Source of the DNA: an uncultured Phycisphaerales bacterium
GTDB lineage: Bacteria; Planctomycetota; Phycisphaerae; Phycisphaerales; UBA1924
Length of the DNA stretch: 6,746 nucleotides
Direction: 5' to 3'
Assembly (NCBI GenBank): GCA_937879825.1
Contig: CALFMQ010000406.1
Location: 1-6,746 of the forward strand
The position numbers and the translations under genes are program-made. How positions within the stretch are numbered: position 1 is the stretch's first letter; every line of letters starts with the position of its first letter. Shown here piece by piece: positions 1 through 6,359 of the stretch. The notes under the pieces were generated by a model. It saw nothing but the letters and a program-made list of their open reading frames with translations. It ran no database searches and was not told the DNA's origin.

Positions 1-155
1 CGAGGGCGAAGGCGGAGAATGATCCGCGCTTCCCGGGCGGTGTGGTGCCGACGAAACTGCCGCCCCGGGCGATGGGCGGGCGCGTGCGGACCACGCGGTC
101 GAACAAGCCACCGGTGTCGGAGGATGGCGACAAGGGCGAGAAGAAGAGCGACTGA
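1..155 (+). CDS. C-terminal end of an unidentified protein (partial, 5' end outside the window)
   Basis: An open frame enters from the left edge in frame 3 and stops at a TGA at 153-155, giving 50 visible residues. Codon third positions are overwhelmingly G or C, as expected for a real gene in this genome, which is why this frame is preferred over the longer overlapping plus-strand frame that runs through to 246. The visible tail is hydrophilic, rich in Pro, Gly, Arg and Lys, with no membrane segment, and it ends in a short charged stretch (DGDKGEKKSD). No domain can be recognised from so short a piece. It converges on the large AsmA-like gene, with 24 bp between the two stop codons and no obvious hairpin terminator in that gap. 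The function is unknown; it could be the disordered tail of almost any protein. Confidence 0.55.
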   Translation, partial: RAKAENDPRFPGGVVPTKLPPRAMGGRVRTTRSNKPPVSEDGDKGEKKSD

Positions 156-179
156 CGCGCGGGCGACTGATGGGCGGGG

Positions 180-3100
180 TCAGTTGTTGGGCTTGTTGTT
201 CTTCTTCTTGTCGTCTTTCTTGTCGTCGTTGGCGCCGCCGAGCTGATCGAGAATGGACGAGATGGGGTTCTTCTCGAGCGCGTTCTTGACGAGGAGTTCG
301 GGATCGAACTCGACGCGCGGGCTGTCGAGGTCGCCGACGACTTTGAGGGGGACCACCGCGATATCGCCCACGAAGGGGAGTCGCCCGACGGTTGCGGCGA
401 GGTCGTCGCTCACGGACGCGAAGGGGACCATGATGATGACCTCGATCTTGCGTTTGACGAGGTTGACCTTGCCGTAGGTCCGCATCGAGATTTCGCCGAC
501 GGGGAGCGCGACCTCCTCGTAGCGCACCACGCCGTTGGTGATGGTCGCGGTGAAGGGTGGGACCTTCTTGCCGATCTCTCCTGCTTCGCGCGCCTTGATG
601 GCCTTGAGGAAGGGCGCGAGCGCGGGTGCGGTCTGGAACTTGATGGTGCCGAGGTCGATATTGAGCGTGCCGTTGAGTTTGCGCATGTCGCCGTCGAGCG
701 GGAGCTGCAGCCCGGTGGCTGTGAGGACGGCGGGCTTGTCCTGGGCGGTTTTCTCGAACTGGTTGAGGAACGGGAAGAGCGAGCTGAAGAGTCGGCGCGA
801 CGCGGCGTCGCTGATCTGGCTCATGCGCGCGTTGGGCGAGCCGGTCGCGTAGAGCACGCCGTCGCGGATATCGCCGGCCAGGACAAGGCCCGCGAAGTTC
901 GAGGTCATGTTGGCGGCGATCGAGCCGGTGTCGGCGCGCATGGAGACATTTGTGAGGGTGAGTTCGGCGTTGGAGTCGGGGCCGAGCGTATCGACGAGGA
1001 GCCCATTCTGGCCCATCATGGTGTCGACGAGCAGGGTGGGGACCTCGCCCTTGACGACGCCGGTCACGCGCGCACGCTCTTTGTCGACCTTGCCTTCGGG
1101 CGAGAGCATGTCGCGGATGTTGAGATCGGCGTACACGGCCTGGACGCGGCGGGCATCGTCGGCGGTGAGCTTGATGTTGAGTGCGCCGGGCGACTCGCCC
1201 TTGTTGACGCCGAGTTTGAGGTTGTTGACGGTCTCGCGTTGGCCCTCGCGGGTGACGAGCGTGAGCGTGGGGATCTCCGCGACGGCCGAGACATCGAAGA
1301 CGGCGGGGTCGAGGGGTTTGCCGGGCGCGCCGATGATGAGCCGGTTGACCTGCGCGGTGAGGGAGACATCGCCATCGACTCGGACGCGCGCATCGGGGTC
1401 GCCCTCGCCCAGCGCGTTCTGGTCGAGCCACGAGCGTGTCGGGCTCCATGCGAGGTTGAGTGGCTCGAGGAGCGTAATCGCGGTCTTGTCGGCGTTTCGT
1501 CCGAGGCGGAACGGACCGCTCGTGAACCGCGGGGCGGTAATGGAACCGAGGTAGTACTCCTCGGATCTGCTGCGGGGGCGCTCGATGTTGAAAGTGGCTG
1601 AGATTGGCGAGCCCAGCGCGCCCTCGATGAGCCCGGGGCGGTTGATGAGTCGCTCGATGGCGGGCGCATCGGCGTCGGTGATGCGGGCTTCGAGGGGGAG
1701 TTCGTTGGCGCGGATGACGGCGTCGATGGTCGCGATGGGGCGCGAGGTGTTGGACGGCTCATAGATCGCGGCGTGGAGCGATTTCTCGTTGTCGGCGGGT
1801 GCGTTGGCGTGCTGCGACATCGCGGCGCGGAGCTCGCGGAGTTGGAGCGACATCGGCGCGCCGGGATTCCCGCTCGCGTCGGCGACGGGGTTGGGGATTC
1901 CCGAAAGGGTGATGGCGTTGGCGGCGGTGATCATCGCCTGTTGCGTGCCGAGGAACTGGAGTTGGTTCTTGCCCTGCGCGTCGGTCTTGTAGACGGGTCG
2001 GTAGTTGTCGTCGGTGAGGATGGAGATGGGCTGGGCGGAGAGGTCGGCGGCGAAGACGGAGCCGAGCCGGAGGCGCTGGTTCGGCGCATCGGTGCGGCCC
2101 AGCGCATCGTAGACGAGTTGGGTGATCTCGAACTGCTGCTCGGCGCGATCGAAGAGGTTGGGCGTGACGACGAGTTTGCTGGTCGTCGGGCCGATGGTGA
2201 GCCGCTGGTCGCCCGCGGCGAGCTTGGTGGTGAGCGTTGTGCCGCTCGCTGCGGCGAGTTCTACGGTTGCGAGTTCGCCCTTTGCCGAGGGCGAGGCGCC
2301 GGAGGCGCGGACGGTGAGTGACGCATTGTCGCCGAGCGCTTCGCGGGCGATCTGGGCGGTGTCGTCGTCCATGAACATCGCCAGGAGCGATGTGGGCGTG
2401 GACTCGGCGGTGATCTGGCCGGTAAATGTGGCGTTCTCGATATCGATTGTGCGCGCGGCGGGGTTCTGGGCGAAGAGGTTGTTGACAGTGATGGTGCCCT
2501 TGGGGCCGAAGTCCTGGCTGTTGTATCGGAGTTGGTGATCGAGATCGATGCGCGCGGCGGCGCTGCGCTGCATGGTGATGGTCGTGTGCAGGTCGCTCAC
2601 TTCGATGGGTGATGCCTGATCGGGCATGGTGAGCGACATGTCGCCCATGTGGAGGTCGGCGTTGATCGACGCGAGGGACCAGTCGATCTGGGACTTGGAG
2701 CCGCCCTTGAGGGGGAGTTCGAAGGTGGGGATGTCGAGCAGGAGCATGCCGGCGCCGGTGACGGTCGCGTTGCCTGCGAGGAACTGTTGCGTGGTCGGGG
2801 CGATCTTGTTGAGTTGGGCGCGGATGCCTCCGGCGCGGGAGGCGATGCGGTCGCTCTGGACAATCGCGTTGGCCTCGACCTTGGCGTTGTCGCCGGCGGC
2901 GACGGCTGTGATGAGCGCGCCGCGGCCCTTGTCGGAGGATGCGGAGGCGTTGGGCTCGAGCGCGTACACGACCTGGATGTCGGCCTTGGGGCCGACGAGG
3001 TCGGCGAGTGCGATGCGCGCATCGGAGATGAACGACTGCACGATGGCGGTGGGCAGCGCGTTGGCGATGATCTCGGCGCGGATGTCGTCGGCTTCGCCCT

Positions 3101-4601
3101 TTTTCCCGTTGGGTTGGGTGACGCCGAGTTTCCAGCCGCCGTCGTTGTCGAGGACGCCGATCGCGCGCACGTCGGCGGAGAGCGTGCCGGCGGGCTCGCC
3201 GTTGCGGTCCCACGATGTCGAGAAGATCAGGCCGAGGCCCTTGGTGAAGTCCTCGGTGCCGAAGGTGGACTTGACGGGATTGACGCGGAGCGCATCGGTC
3301 TGGCCGGCGAGCGTCATCGTGCCGACGGCGGGGGTGGTCTCGATGTAGCCCTTGATGGAGGCGCTGCGCATATCGGGCATCAGCGACTTCCCGCCCCCCC
3401 CGCCCCCCCCACCCCCCGCACCCGCGAAATCGGGGAGCGGGATATCGAGCTGCGTGATGGCGATGGTCCCGGTGACGGCGTTGTCGATGGTGATGCCCGA
3501 GCTTTCCGCGAGGTAGGCGCGGATGATGGCGGGGGTGAGGCGGCCTCGGATGAAGGCGGGGGTGCTGGGGTTGACGGAGATGTTGCCGCCCTTGACAACG
3601 AAGCGGAGGTCGGCGCGGAGGCCCTTGGCGTCCTCGGCGGCGGCGGCGGGTTTCGGTGCGGCGGCGATGGCGGCGGCCCAGTCCTGATCGGGCTGGAGTT
3701 TGCGCATGAGGTCGAGGAAGCCGTCGTCGCCCACGGCGACATCGAGGGCGGCGTCGACATCGGCCTTGGCGAGTTGGAAGTTGCCGAGGGCGTCGAAGAT
3801 GTCCTTGCCGGTGACGGTGAGTTTGACGGGCTTGGCGTCGGGGAGGTTGGTGACGCCGGTGAGATCGACCTTGACGGAGCCGCGGTCGAGGGAGGCGACA
3901 CCGTCGATGGTGGCGATGAAGGGCTCCGCGGCTGCGGACTCTTTGTATGTGACCTTGACGCCGGTGAGATTGGCGCTGGCGATCATGTCGGCGACGGTGC
4001 GCGCGGTGGCCTTGGCGGCCTGCTGCTGCCCGGGTGAAGGTGCGCCGGAGGAAGACGGCTTTTTCCGCGGCTCGATGGCCTTGGCGAGGTTGGTTGTGCT
4101 CTCGCTCGATGAGACGGGGATGCGGACGATGTTGATCTCGCCGTCGAGACTGATGGTGCCGAGGTTGGTCTGGTTGCGGGCCAGGGCGATGAGGCCCTTA
4201 TCGAGGGAGGCGTTGAGATCGGCGACGACCTTGCCGTCGGGATCGAGGAGGCGGATCGAGTTGAAGTCCTGCGAGTTGTTCCACGAGAAGGAGGCGCGAT
4301 CGACTTCGACGGCGCCGAAGATCTGCTTGCGCGACTGGGAGGCGATGATGCCCGGCGCGTATTTGGAGAGGAGCGCGGGGCCGAAGAACCACCCGCCGGC
4401 GGCGACGAGGAGGACCAGCAGGAGCAGCGCCAGCGCGGATCGCTTGAGCCACTTGAAGCGTTTGCGTCGGCGGGAGCGCGGCTTGGTGCCGTCGCTCGTG
4501 AGGAGTTCGTCGCGTTCGGAGTGCGAGACGCCGTCAGCCCCTGCTCCACTCCCACCACCGGCGTTGCTGTCCGGACCGATACCCCGGTTCCCCTTGCCCA
4601 T
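180..4601 (-). CDS. Large membrane-anchored AsmA/TamB-like envelope protein (1473 aa)
   Basis: The product starts with a hydrophilic, probably cytoplasmic segment that becomes strongly basic at residues 41-54. One membrane helix follows (about 55-78), then some 1390 residues of alternating beta-strand-like sequence, presumably periplasmic. Residues 85-178 show the usual AsmA-type opening: short strands, a 'GTISLDGEINIVRI' strand pair and a 'TTNLAKAI' stretch. Low-complexity linkers lie at 178-200 and 391-405 (nine consecutive Gly at 396-404). The C-terminal part (about 1345-1434) resembles AsmA/TamB C-termini, with a 'GKVNL' strand and 'VVGDLDSPRVEFDP'. The protein ends in an Asp/Lys/Asn-rich tail (1457-1473). 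A motif of about 35 residues recurs at roughly 355, 515, 735, 978 and 1187. There is no cysteine, which suits an exported protein. AsmA-family proteins are linked to lipid or outer-membrane assembly; that role here is inferred. The ATG is supported by GGAGG seven bases upstream. It lies 44 bp after nadA, probably in the same transcript. The reading frame is near certain; the family is moderately sure. Confidence 0.9.
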   Translation of the reverse strand: MGKGNRGIGPDSNAGGGSGAGADGVSHSERDELLTSDGTKPRSRRRKRFKWLKRSALALLLLVLLVAAGGWFFGPALLSKYAPGIIASQSRKQIFGAVEVDRASFSWNNSQDFNSIRLLDPDGKVVADLNASLDKGLIALARNQTNLGTISLDGEINIVRIPVSSSESTTNLAKAIEPRKKPSSSGAPSPGQQQAAKATARTVADMIASANLTGVKVTYKESAAAEPFIATIDGVASLDRGSVKVDLTGVTNLPDAKPVKLTVTGKDIFDALGNFQLAKADVDAALDVAVGDDGFLDLMRKLQPDQDWAAAIAAAPKPAAAAEDAKGLRADLRFVVKGGNISVNPSTPAFIRGRLTPAIIRAYLAESSGITIDNAVTGTIAITQLDIPLPDFAGAGGGGGGGGGKSLMPDMRSASIKGYIETTPAVGTMTLAGQTDALRVNPVKSTFGTEDFTKGLGLIFSTSWDRNGEPAGTLSADVRAIGVLDNDGGWKLGVTQPNGKKGEADDIRAEIIANALPTAIVQSFISDARIALADLVGPKADIQVVYALEPNASASSDKGRGALITAVAAGDNAKVEANAIVQSDRIASRAGGIRAQLNKIAPTTQQFLAGNATVTGAGMLLLDIPTFELPLKGGSKSQIDWSLASINADLHMGDMSLTMPDQASPIEVSDLHTTITMQRSAAARIDLDHQLRYNSQDFGPKGTITVNNLFAQNPAARTIDIENATFTGQITAESTPTSLLAMFMDDDTAQIAREALGDNASLTVRASGASPSAKGELATVELAAASGTTLTTKLAAGDQRLTIGPTTSKLVVTPNLFDRAEQQFEITQLVYDALGRTDAPNQRLRLGSVFAADLSAQPISILTDDNYRPVYKTDAQGKNQLQFLGTQQAMITAANAITLSGIPNPVADASGNPGAPMSLQLRELRAAMSQHANAPADNEKSLHAAIYEPSNTSRPIATIDAVIRANELPLEARITDADAPAIERLINRPGLIEGALGSPISATFNIERPRSRSEEYYLGSITAPRFTSGPFRLGRNADKTAITLLEPLNLAWSPTRSWLDQNALGEGDPDARVRVDGDVSLTAQVNRLIIGAPGKPLDPAVFDVSAVAEIPTLTLVTREGQRETVNNLKLGVNKGESPGALNIKLTADDARRVQAVYADLNIRDMLSPEGKVDKERARVTGVVKGEVPTLLVDTMMGQNGLLVDTLGPDSNAELTLTNVSMRADTGSIAANMTSNFAGLVLAGDIRDGVLYATGSPNARMSQISDAASRRLFSSLFPFLNQFEKTAQDKPAVLTATGLQLPLDGDMRKLNGTLNIDLGTIKFQTAPALAPFLKAIKAREAGEIGKKVPPFTATITNGVVRYEEVALPVGEISMRTYGKVNLVKRKIEVIIMVPFASVSDDLAATVGRLPFVGDIAVVPLKVVGDLDSPRVEFDPELLVKNALEKNPISSILDQLGGANDDKKDDKKKNNKPNN
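3394..3417 (-). repeat. Guanine homopolymer tracts (G8, G8, G6 on the coding strand) encoding a polyglycine linker
   Basis: On the plus strand this reads as runs of eight, eight and six C, separated by a single G and a single A. In the gene they encode most of Gly 396-404, between two beta-rich parts of the AsmA-like protein. The assembled lengths keep the frame open. A one-base change in any run would shift the frame in the first third of the protein. Such tracts are prone to replication slippage and to base-calling errors; which applies here cannot be told from one sequence. Confidence 0.85.
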
Positions 4602-4608
4602 TGCTCAT

Positions 4609-4613
4609 CCTCC
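4609..4613 (-). promoter_or_regulatory. Ribosome binding site of the AsmA-like gene
   Basis: GGAGG on the minus strand lies seven bases before the ATG at 4599-4601. It sits in the 44-bp gap after the nadA stop codon, so the downstream gene can be translated independently from a shared message. A second ATG at 4606-4608 touches this site and is out of frame, so it is not the start. Confidence 0.75.
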
Positions 4614-4645
4614 GTGCGGTTCCACCTGTCACGATTTCGATTGGT

Positions 4646-5860
4646 TCAGTCTACCAGCGCGGGTGCATCGACCAGCGAGAGCATGCGATCGAGGGCTTCC
4701 AGGGCCGGGGTGCGGGCGTCGGGATGGACCTGCACCCTGTTGACGACCTTGCCCGCGGCGAGGTGGTCCAGGACCCAGAGCAGGTGAGGTTCGTCGATCC
4801 GGTACATGGTCGTGCACAGACATTGACATGAACTGAGTATTCGCACCGTGACTCCCCCCCCATTTCTCCCTTCCCTTGCCGACGCTTCTTGAGCCAGCCG
4901 ATTTACAAGGTGGACCTCGGTGCCGACGGCCCACTTCGAGCCGGGCTTGGCTTCGCGGATCGTTTTGATGATGAACTCGGTGGAGCCGGCGAGGTCGGAC
5001 TTGTCGACGACCTCTTTGGCGCACTCGGGGTGGACGAGGATCTTCATCTCGGGGTCGAGCGCGCGGATCTCGTCGCAGTGCTCGGGGCGGAAGAGTTTGT
5101 GCACGGAGCAGTGGCCGGCCCAGAGGATGACTTTGGCGTCGTTGATCTGCTTCTCCGTGGAACCGCCGATGCCCTCGCCGCGGCGGGTGGCGCGGGGGTC
5201 GTAGATGCAGGAGTGATTGGCGACATCGATGCCGAAGGAGGCGGCGGTGTTGCGCCCGAGGTGCTGATCGGGGAGGAAGAGGATCTTGATGTCCTCGTTC
5301 TTGCCCTTGGGGATCGTGCCTCCGGCCAATGCCCACTCGAAGACTTTCTTGGCGTTGGAGGATGTGCAGCAGGCGCCGCCGTTGGTGCCGACGAACGCTT
5401 TGACGGCTGCGGTGGAGTTCACATAAGTGATGGGGATGACCCGCCCCTTCCATTCACCTTTGTGTTGTTTGTGTAGTGTTTCGTGGATGAGTTCCCATGC
5501 GTCGATGGCGTCTTCGTAGTCGGCCATGTCGGCCATGGAGCATCCGGCGGACATGTCGGGGAGGATGACGGAGACTGACTCGGGTGTGAGGAGGTCGGCG
5601 CTCTCGGCCATGAAGTGAACGCCGCAGAAAACGACGAACTCGGCGTTCTGTTTGTTGACCTGCTCGGCGGCGAGCTGCGAGAGTTTGAGGGAGTCGCCGG
5701 TGAAGTCGGCGTGGCGGATGACCTCATCGACCTGGTAGTGGTGGCCGAGGATGATGAGTCGGTCGCCGAGTTGCTTGCGGCGCGCGGTGATGGCGGCTGC
5801 GAGTTCGTCGCCCGGCATGGTGGTGTATTTCTCGGGGAGCGACGGCTGCCATAGCTGCAT
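4646..5860 (-). CDS. nadA: Quinolinate synthase (NadA), [4Fe-4S] enzyme of de novo NAD synthesis, 404 aa
   Basis: NadA condenses iminoaspartate (made by aspartate oxidase or dehydrogenase) with dihydroxyacetone phosphate to give quinolinate in the cytoplasm. The family signature residues are present. His40 and Tyr42 lie in 'GHHYQ', Tyr146 and Asn148 in 'YVNST', His277 and Glu279 in 'HPEC', and Ser293-Thr294 in 'AGST'. By recalled alignment with E. coli NadA (Cys113, Cys200, Cys297), the cluster ligands are Cys107 ('SAGCSMAD'), Cys251 ('WAGHCSVH') and Cys347 in 'CQCLCTTMYRI'; Cys345 and Cys349 flank the last. It is longer than the E. coli enzyme (about 347 aa) and belongs to the longer form, with a 'CCTSSNA' segment (164-170) and an 'HKQHKGEW' insertion. 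A Gly-rich stretch at 331-336 sits just before the last ligand. The start is fixed by AGGAGG nine bases upstream. Neither nadB nor nadC is visible. Two short stretches use atypical A/T-ending codons (about residues 128-136 and 318-348). Confidence 0.97.
   Translation of the reverse strand: MQLWQPSLPEKYTTMPGDELAAAITARRKQLGDRLIILGHHYQVDEVIRHADFTGDSLKLSQLAAEQVNKQNAEFVVFCGVHFMAESADLLTPESVSVILPDMSAGCSMADMADYEDAIDAWELIHETLHKQHKGEWKGRVIPITYVNSTAAVKAFVGTNGGACCTSSNAKKVFEWALAGGTIPKGKNEDIKILFLPDQHLGRNTAASFGIDVANHSCIYDPRATRRGEGIGGSTEKQINDAKVILWAGHCSVHKLFRPEHCDEIRALDPEMKILVHPECAKEVVDKSDLAGSTEFIIKTIREAKPGSKWAVGTEVHLVNRLAQEASAREGRNGGGVTVRILSSCQCLCTTMYRIDEPHLLWVLDHLAAGKVVNRVQVHPDARTPALEALDRMLSLVDAPALVD
4854..4861 (-). 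repeat. G8 homopolymer tract inside nadA
   Basis: Eight consecutive C on the plus strand encode Gly334-Gly336 on the minus strand, eleven residues before the third cluster cysteine (Cys347). The sequence after the tract ('CQCLCTTMYRI') is canonical NadA, so eight G is the in-frame length. A one-base slip would remove the last cluster ligand and inactivate the enzyme. Confidence 0.85.
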
Positions 5861-5869
5861 CGGCGTGGG

Positions 5870-5875
5870 CCTCCT
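5870..5875 (-). promoter_or_regulatory. Ribosome binding site of nadA
   Basis: A perfect AGGAGG on the minus strand is followed by nine bases and then the ATG at 5858-5860. This strong match fixes the nadA start and predicts efficient translation. Confidence 0.85.
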
Positions 5876-5890
5876 GAGGGACGGAGGTGG

Positions 5891-5896
5891 ATTGTA
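5891..5896 (-). promoter_or_regulatory. Candidate -10 box upstream of nadA
   Basis: The minus strand reads TACAAT, one mismatch from the sigma-70 consensus TATAAT, in the 97-bp gap between the 129-residue gene and nadA. With a 17-base spacer the -35 position reads CTGATC, which matches TTGACA at only three of six bases, so the case rests mainly on the -10. Transcription would begin around 5884 and give a leader of roughly 25 bases, enough for the ribosome binding site but too short for a riboswitch. The rest of the gap shows only small imperfect hairpins and no convincing terminator or operator. Confidence 0.25.
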
Positions 5897-5957
5897 GGAG
5901 GGCGGGGTGGGGCGATCAGTCCCGGCACCACGCGCGGAGTTCGGGTGGCTCCACGAC

Positions 5958-6347
5958 TCAGCGCGTATTCGGAATCGTATGAATCCACGATGGTGTTCTC
6001 GTCAAGAATCGCCTAGCCAGTTGACGAACCTCCTCCCACTCATGAGCGCTCAGGACGCCCTTCGCTGTCCACAAGTCCGCGTTTTGTTCTCCACTCATTC
6101 TCAGGAGAGTCGAATCTATTTCACGGAGTAGACTCGCATCGGCATCTGAAATGTGCCCTGCCTGCACAAACTGCCCCACTAAGGTGTGTTGATCATCAAA
6201 CTCTAATCCGAGTTCGTCGAACGACACTCCCGTTTGCTCGATGTACTGAACCTGCACTTCACCAGGCATCGCAAGCCGCGCCACGGTCTTTATCAACTCG
6301 ACCGGGGACGGTTGAGGTCTGCTCTTCTTGAGTCGGCCTAGTGCCAA
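5958..6347 (-). CDS. Small protein of unknown function (129 aa), TTG start, low G+C
   Basis: I do not recognise this protein. It has a basic N-terminus ('GRLKKSR', residues 4-10), an acidic patch at 44-52, no signal peptide and no membrane segment, so it is probably a soluble cytoplasmic protein. Residues 68-116 look helical; Leu, Ile and Trp recur ('DADASLLREID', 'NADLWTAKG', 'HEWEEVRQLARRFL'). The start is TTG at 6345-6347: AAGGAG lies six bases upstream, and no in-frame ATG lies nearby. The upstream methyltransferase stops only 10 bp before this start, so the two genes are probably cotranscribed and translationally coupled. G+C is roughly 54% by hand count, against about 65% in the flanking long genes, and A/T-ending codons are common, which suggests recent acquisition or relaxed constraint. 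A partner or regulator of the methyltransferase, or an orphan gene, are both possible; neither is shown. Confidence 0.75.
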   Translation of the reverse strand: MALGRLKKSRPQPSPVELIKTVARLAMPGEVQVQYIEQTGVSFDELGLEFDDQHTLVGQFVQAGHISDADASLLREIDSTLLRMSGEQNADLWTAKGVLSAHEWEEVRQLARRFLTRTPSWIHTIPNTR

Positions 6348-6353
6348 TGAATG

Positions 6354-6359
6354 CTCCTT
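6354..6359 (-). promoter_or_regulatory. Ribosome binding site overlapping the methyltransferase stop codon
   Basis: The minus strand reads TAAGGAG: the TAA stop of the methyltransferase (6358-6360) shares two bases with AAGGAG, which is followed by six bases and then TTG. This decides the non-ATG start of the 129-residue gene and points to translational coupling. Confidence 0.7.

Noticed and set aside
60..79. Inverted repeat CCGCCC / GGGCGG as a terminator for the convergent genes
   Set aside because: It lies inside the plus-strand coding end, has a six-base stem and lacks a T run on either side; such pairs are frequent at this G+C content.
270..280. Mobile element, CRISPR array, tRNA or rRNA anywhere in the window
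   Set aside because: I looked on both strands for transposase-like frames, terminal inverted repeats, regularly spaced repeats and tRNA-like cloverleaf sequence, and saw none; the coordinates given are only a placeholder.
1759..3213. Minus-strand open frame of 484 codons in another frame of the AsmA-like gene
   Set aside because: It is almost entirely Arg, His, Pro and Gln, typical of an out-of-frame shadow. The main frame has a normal beta-rich composition, a ribosome binding site and a membrane anchor.
2649..4037. Long plus-strand open frame (462 codons) antisense to the AsmA-like gene
   Set aside because: Its product is a Gly/Asp/Glu/Val-rich string with no domain, as expected from reading G+C-rich codons backwards, and it has no credible ribosome binding context.
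3700..4743. Plus-strand open frame of 347 codons spanning the start of the AsmA-like gene and the end of nadA
   Set aside because: It is antisense to two well-supported genes, and its Ser/Arg/Pro-rich composition is that of a shadow.
4629..5453. Out-of-frame minus-strand open frame within nadA
   Set aside because: NadA motifs, including all three cluster cysteines, lie in one continuous other frame, so there is no frameshift or second gene.
5861..5957. Possible NAD-sensing riboswitch or operator in the nadA leader
   Set aside because: The whole gap is 97 bp and holds only four-base stems such as GTGG-CCAC. No conserved riboswitch core or clear palindromic operator is visible, and the candidate -10 box leaves a leader too short for an aptamer.
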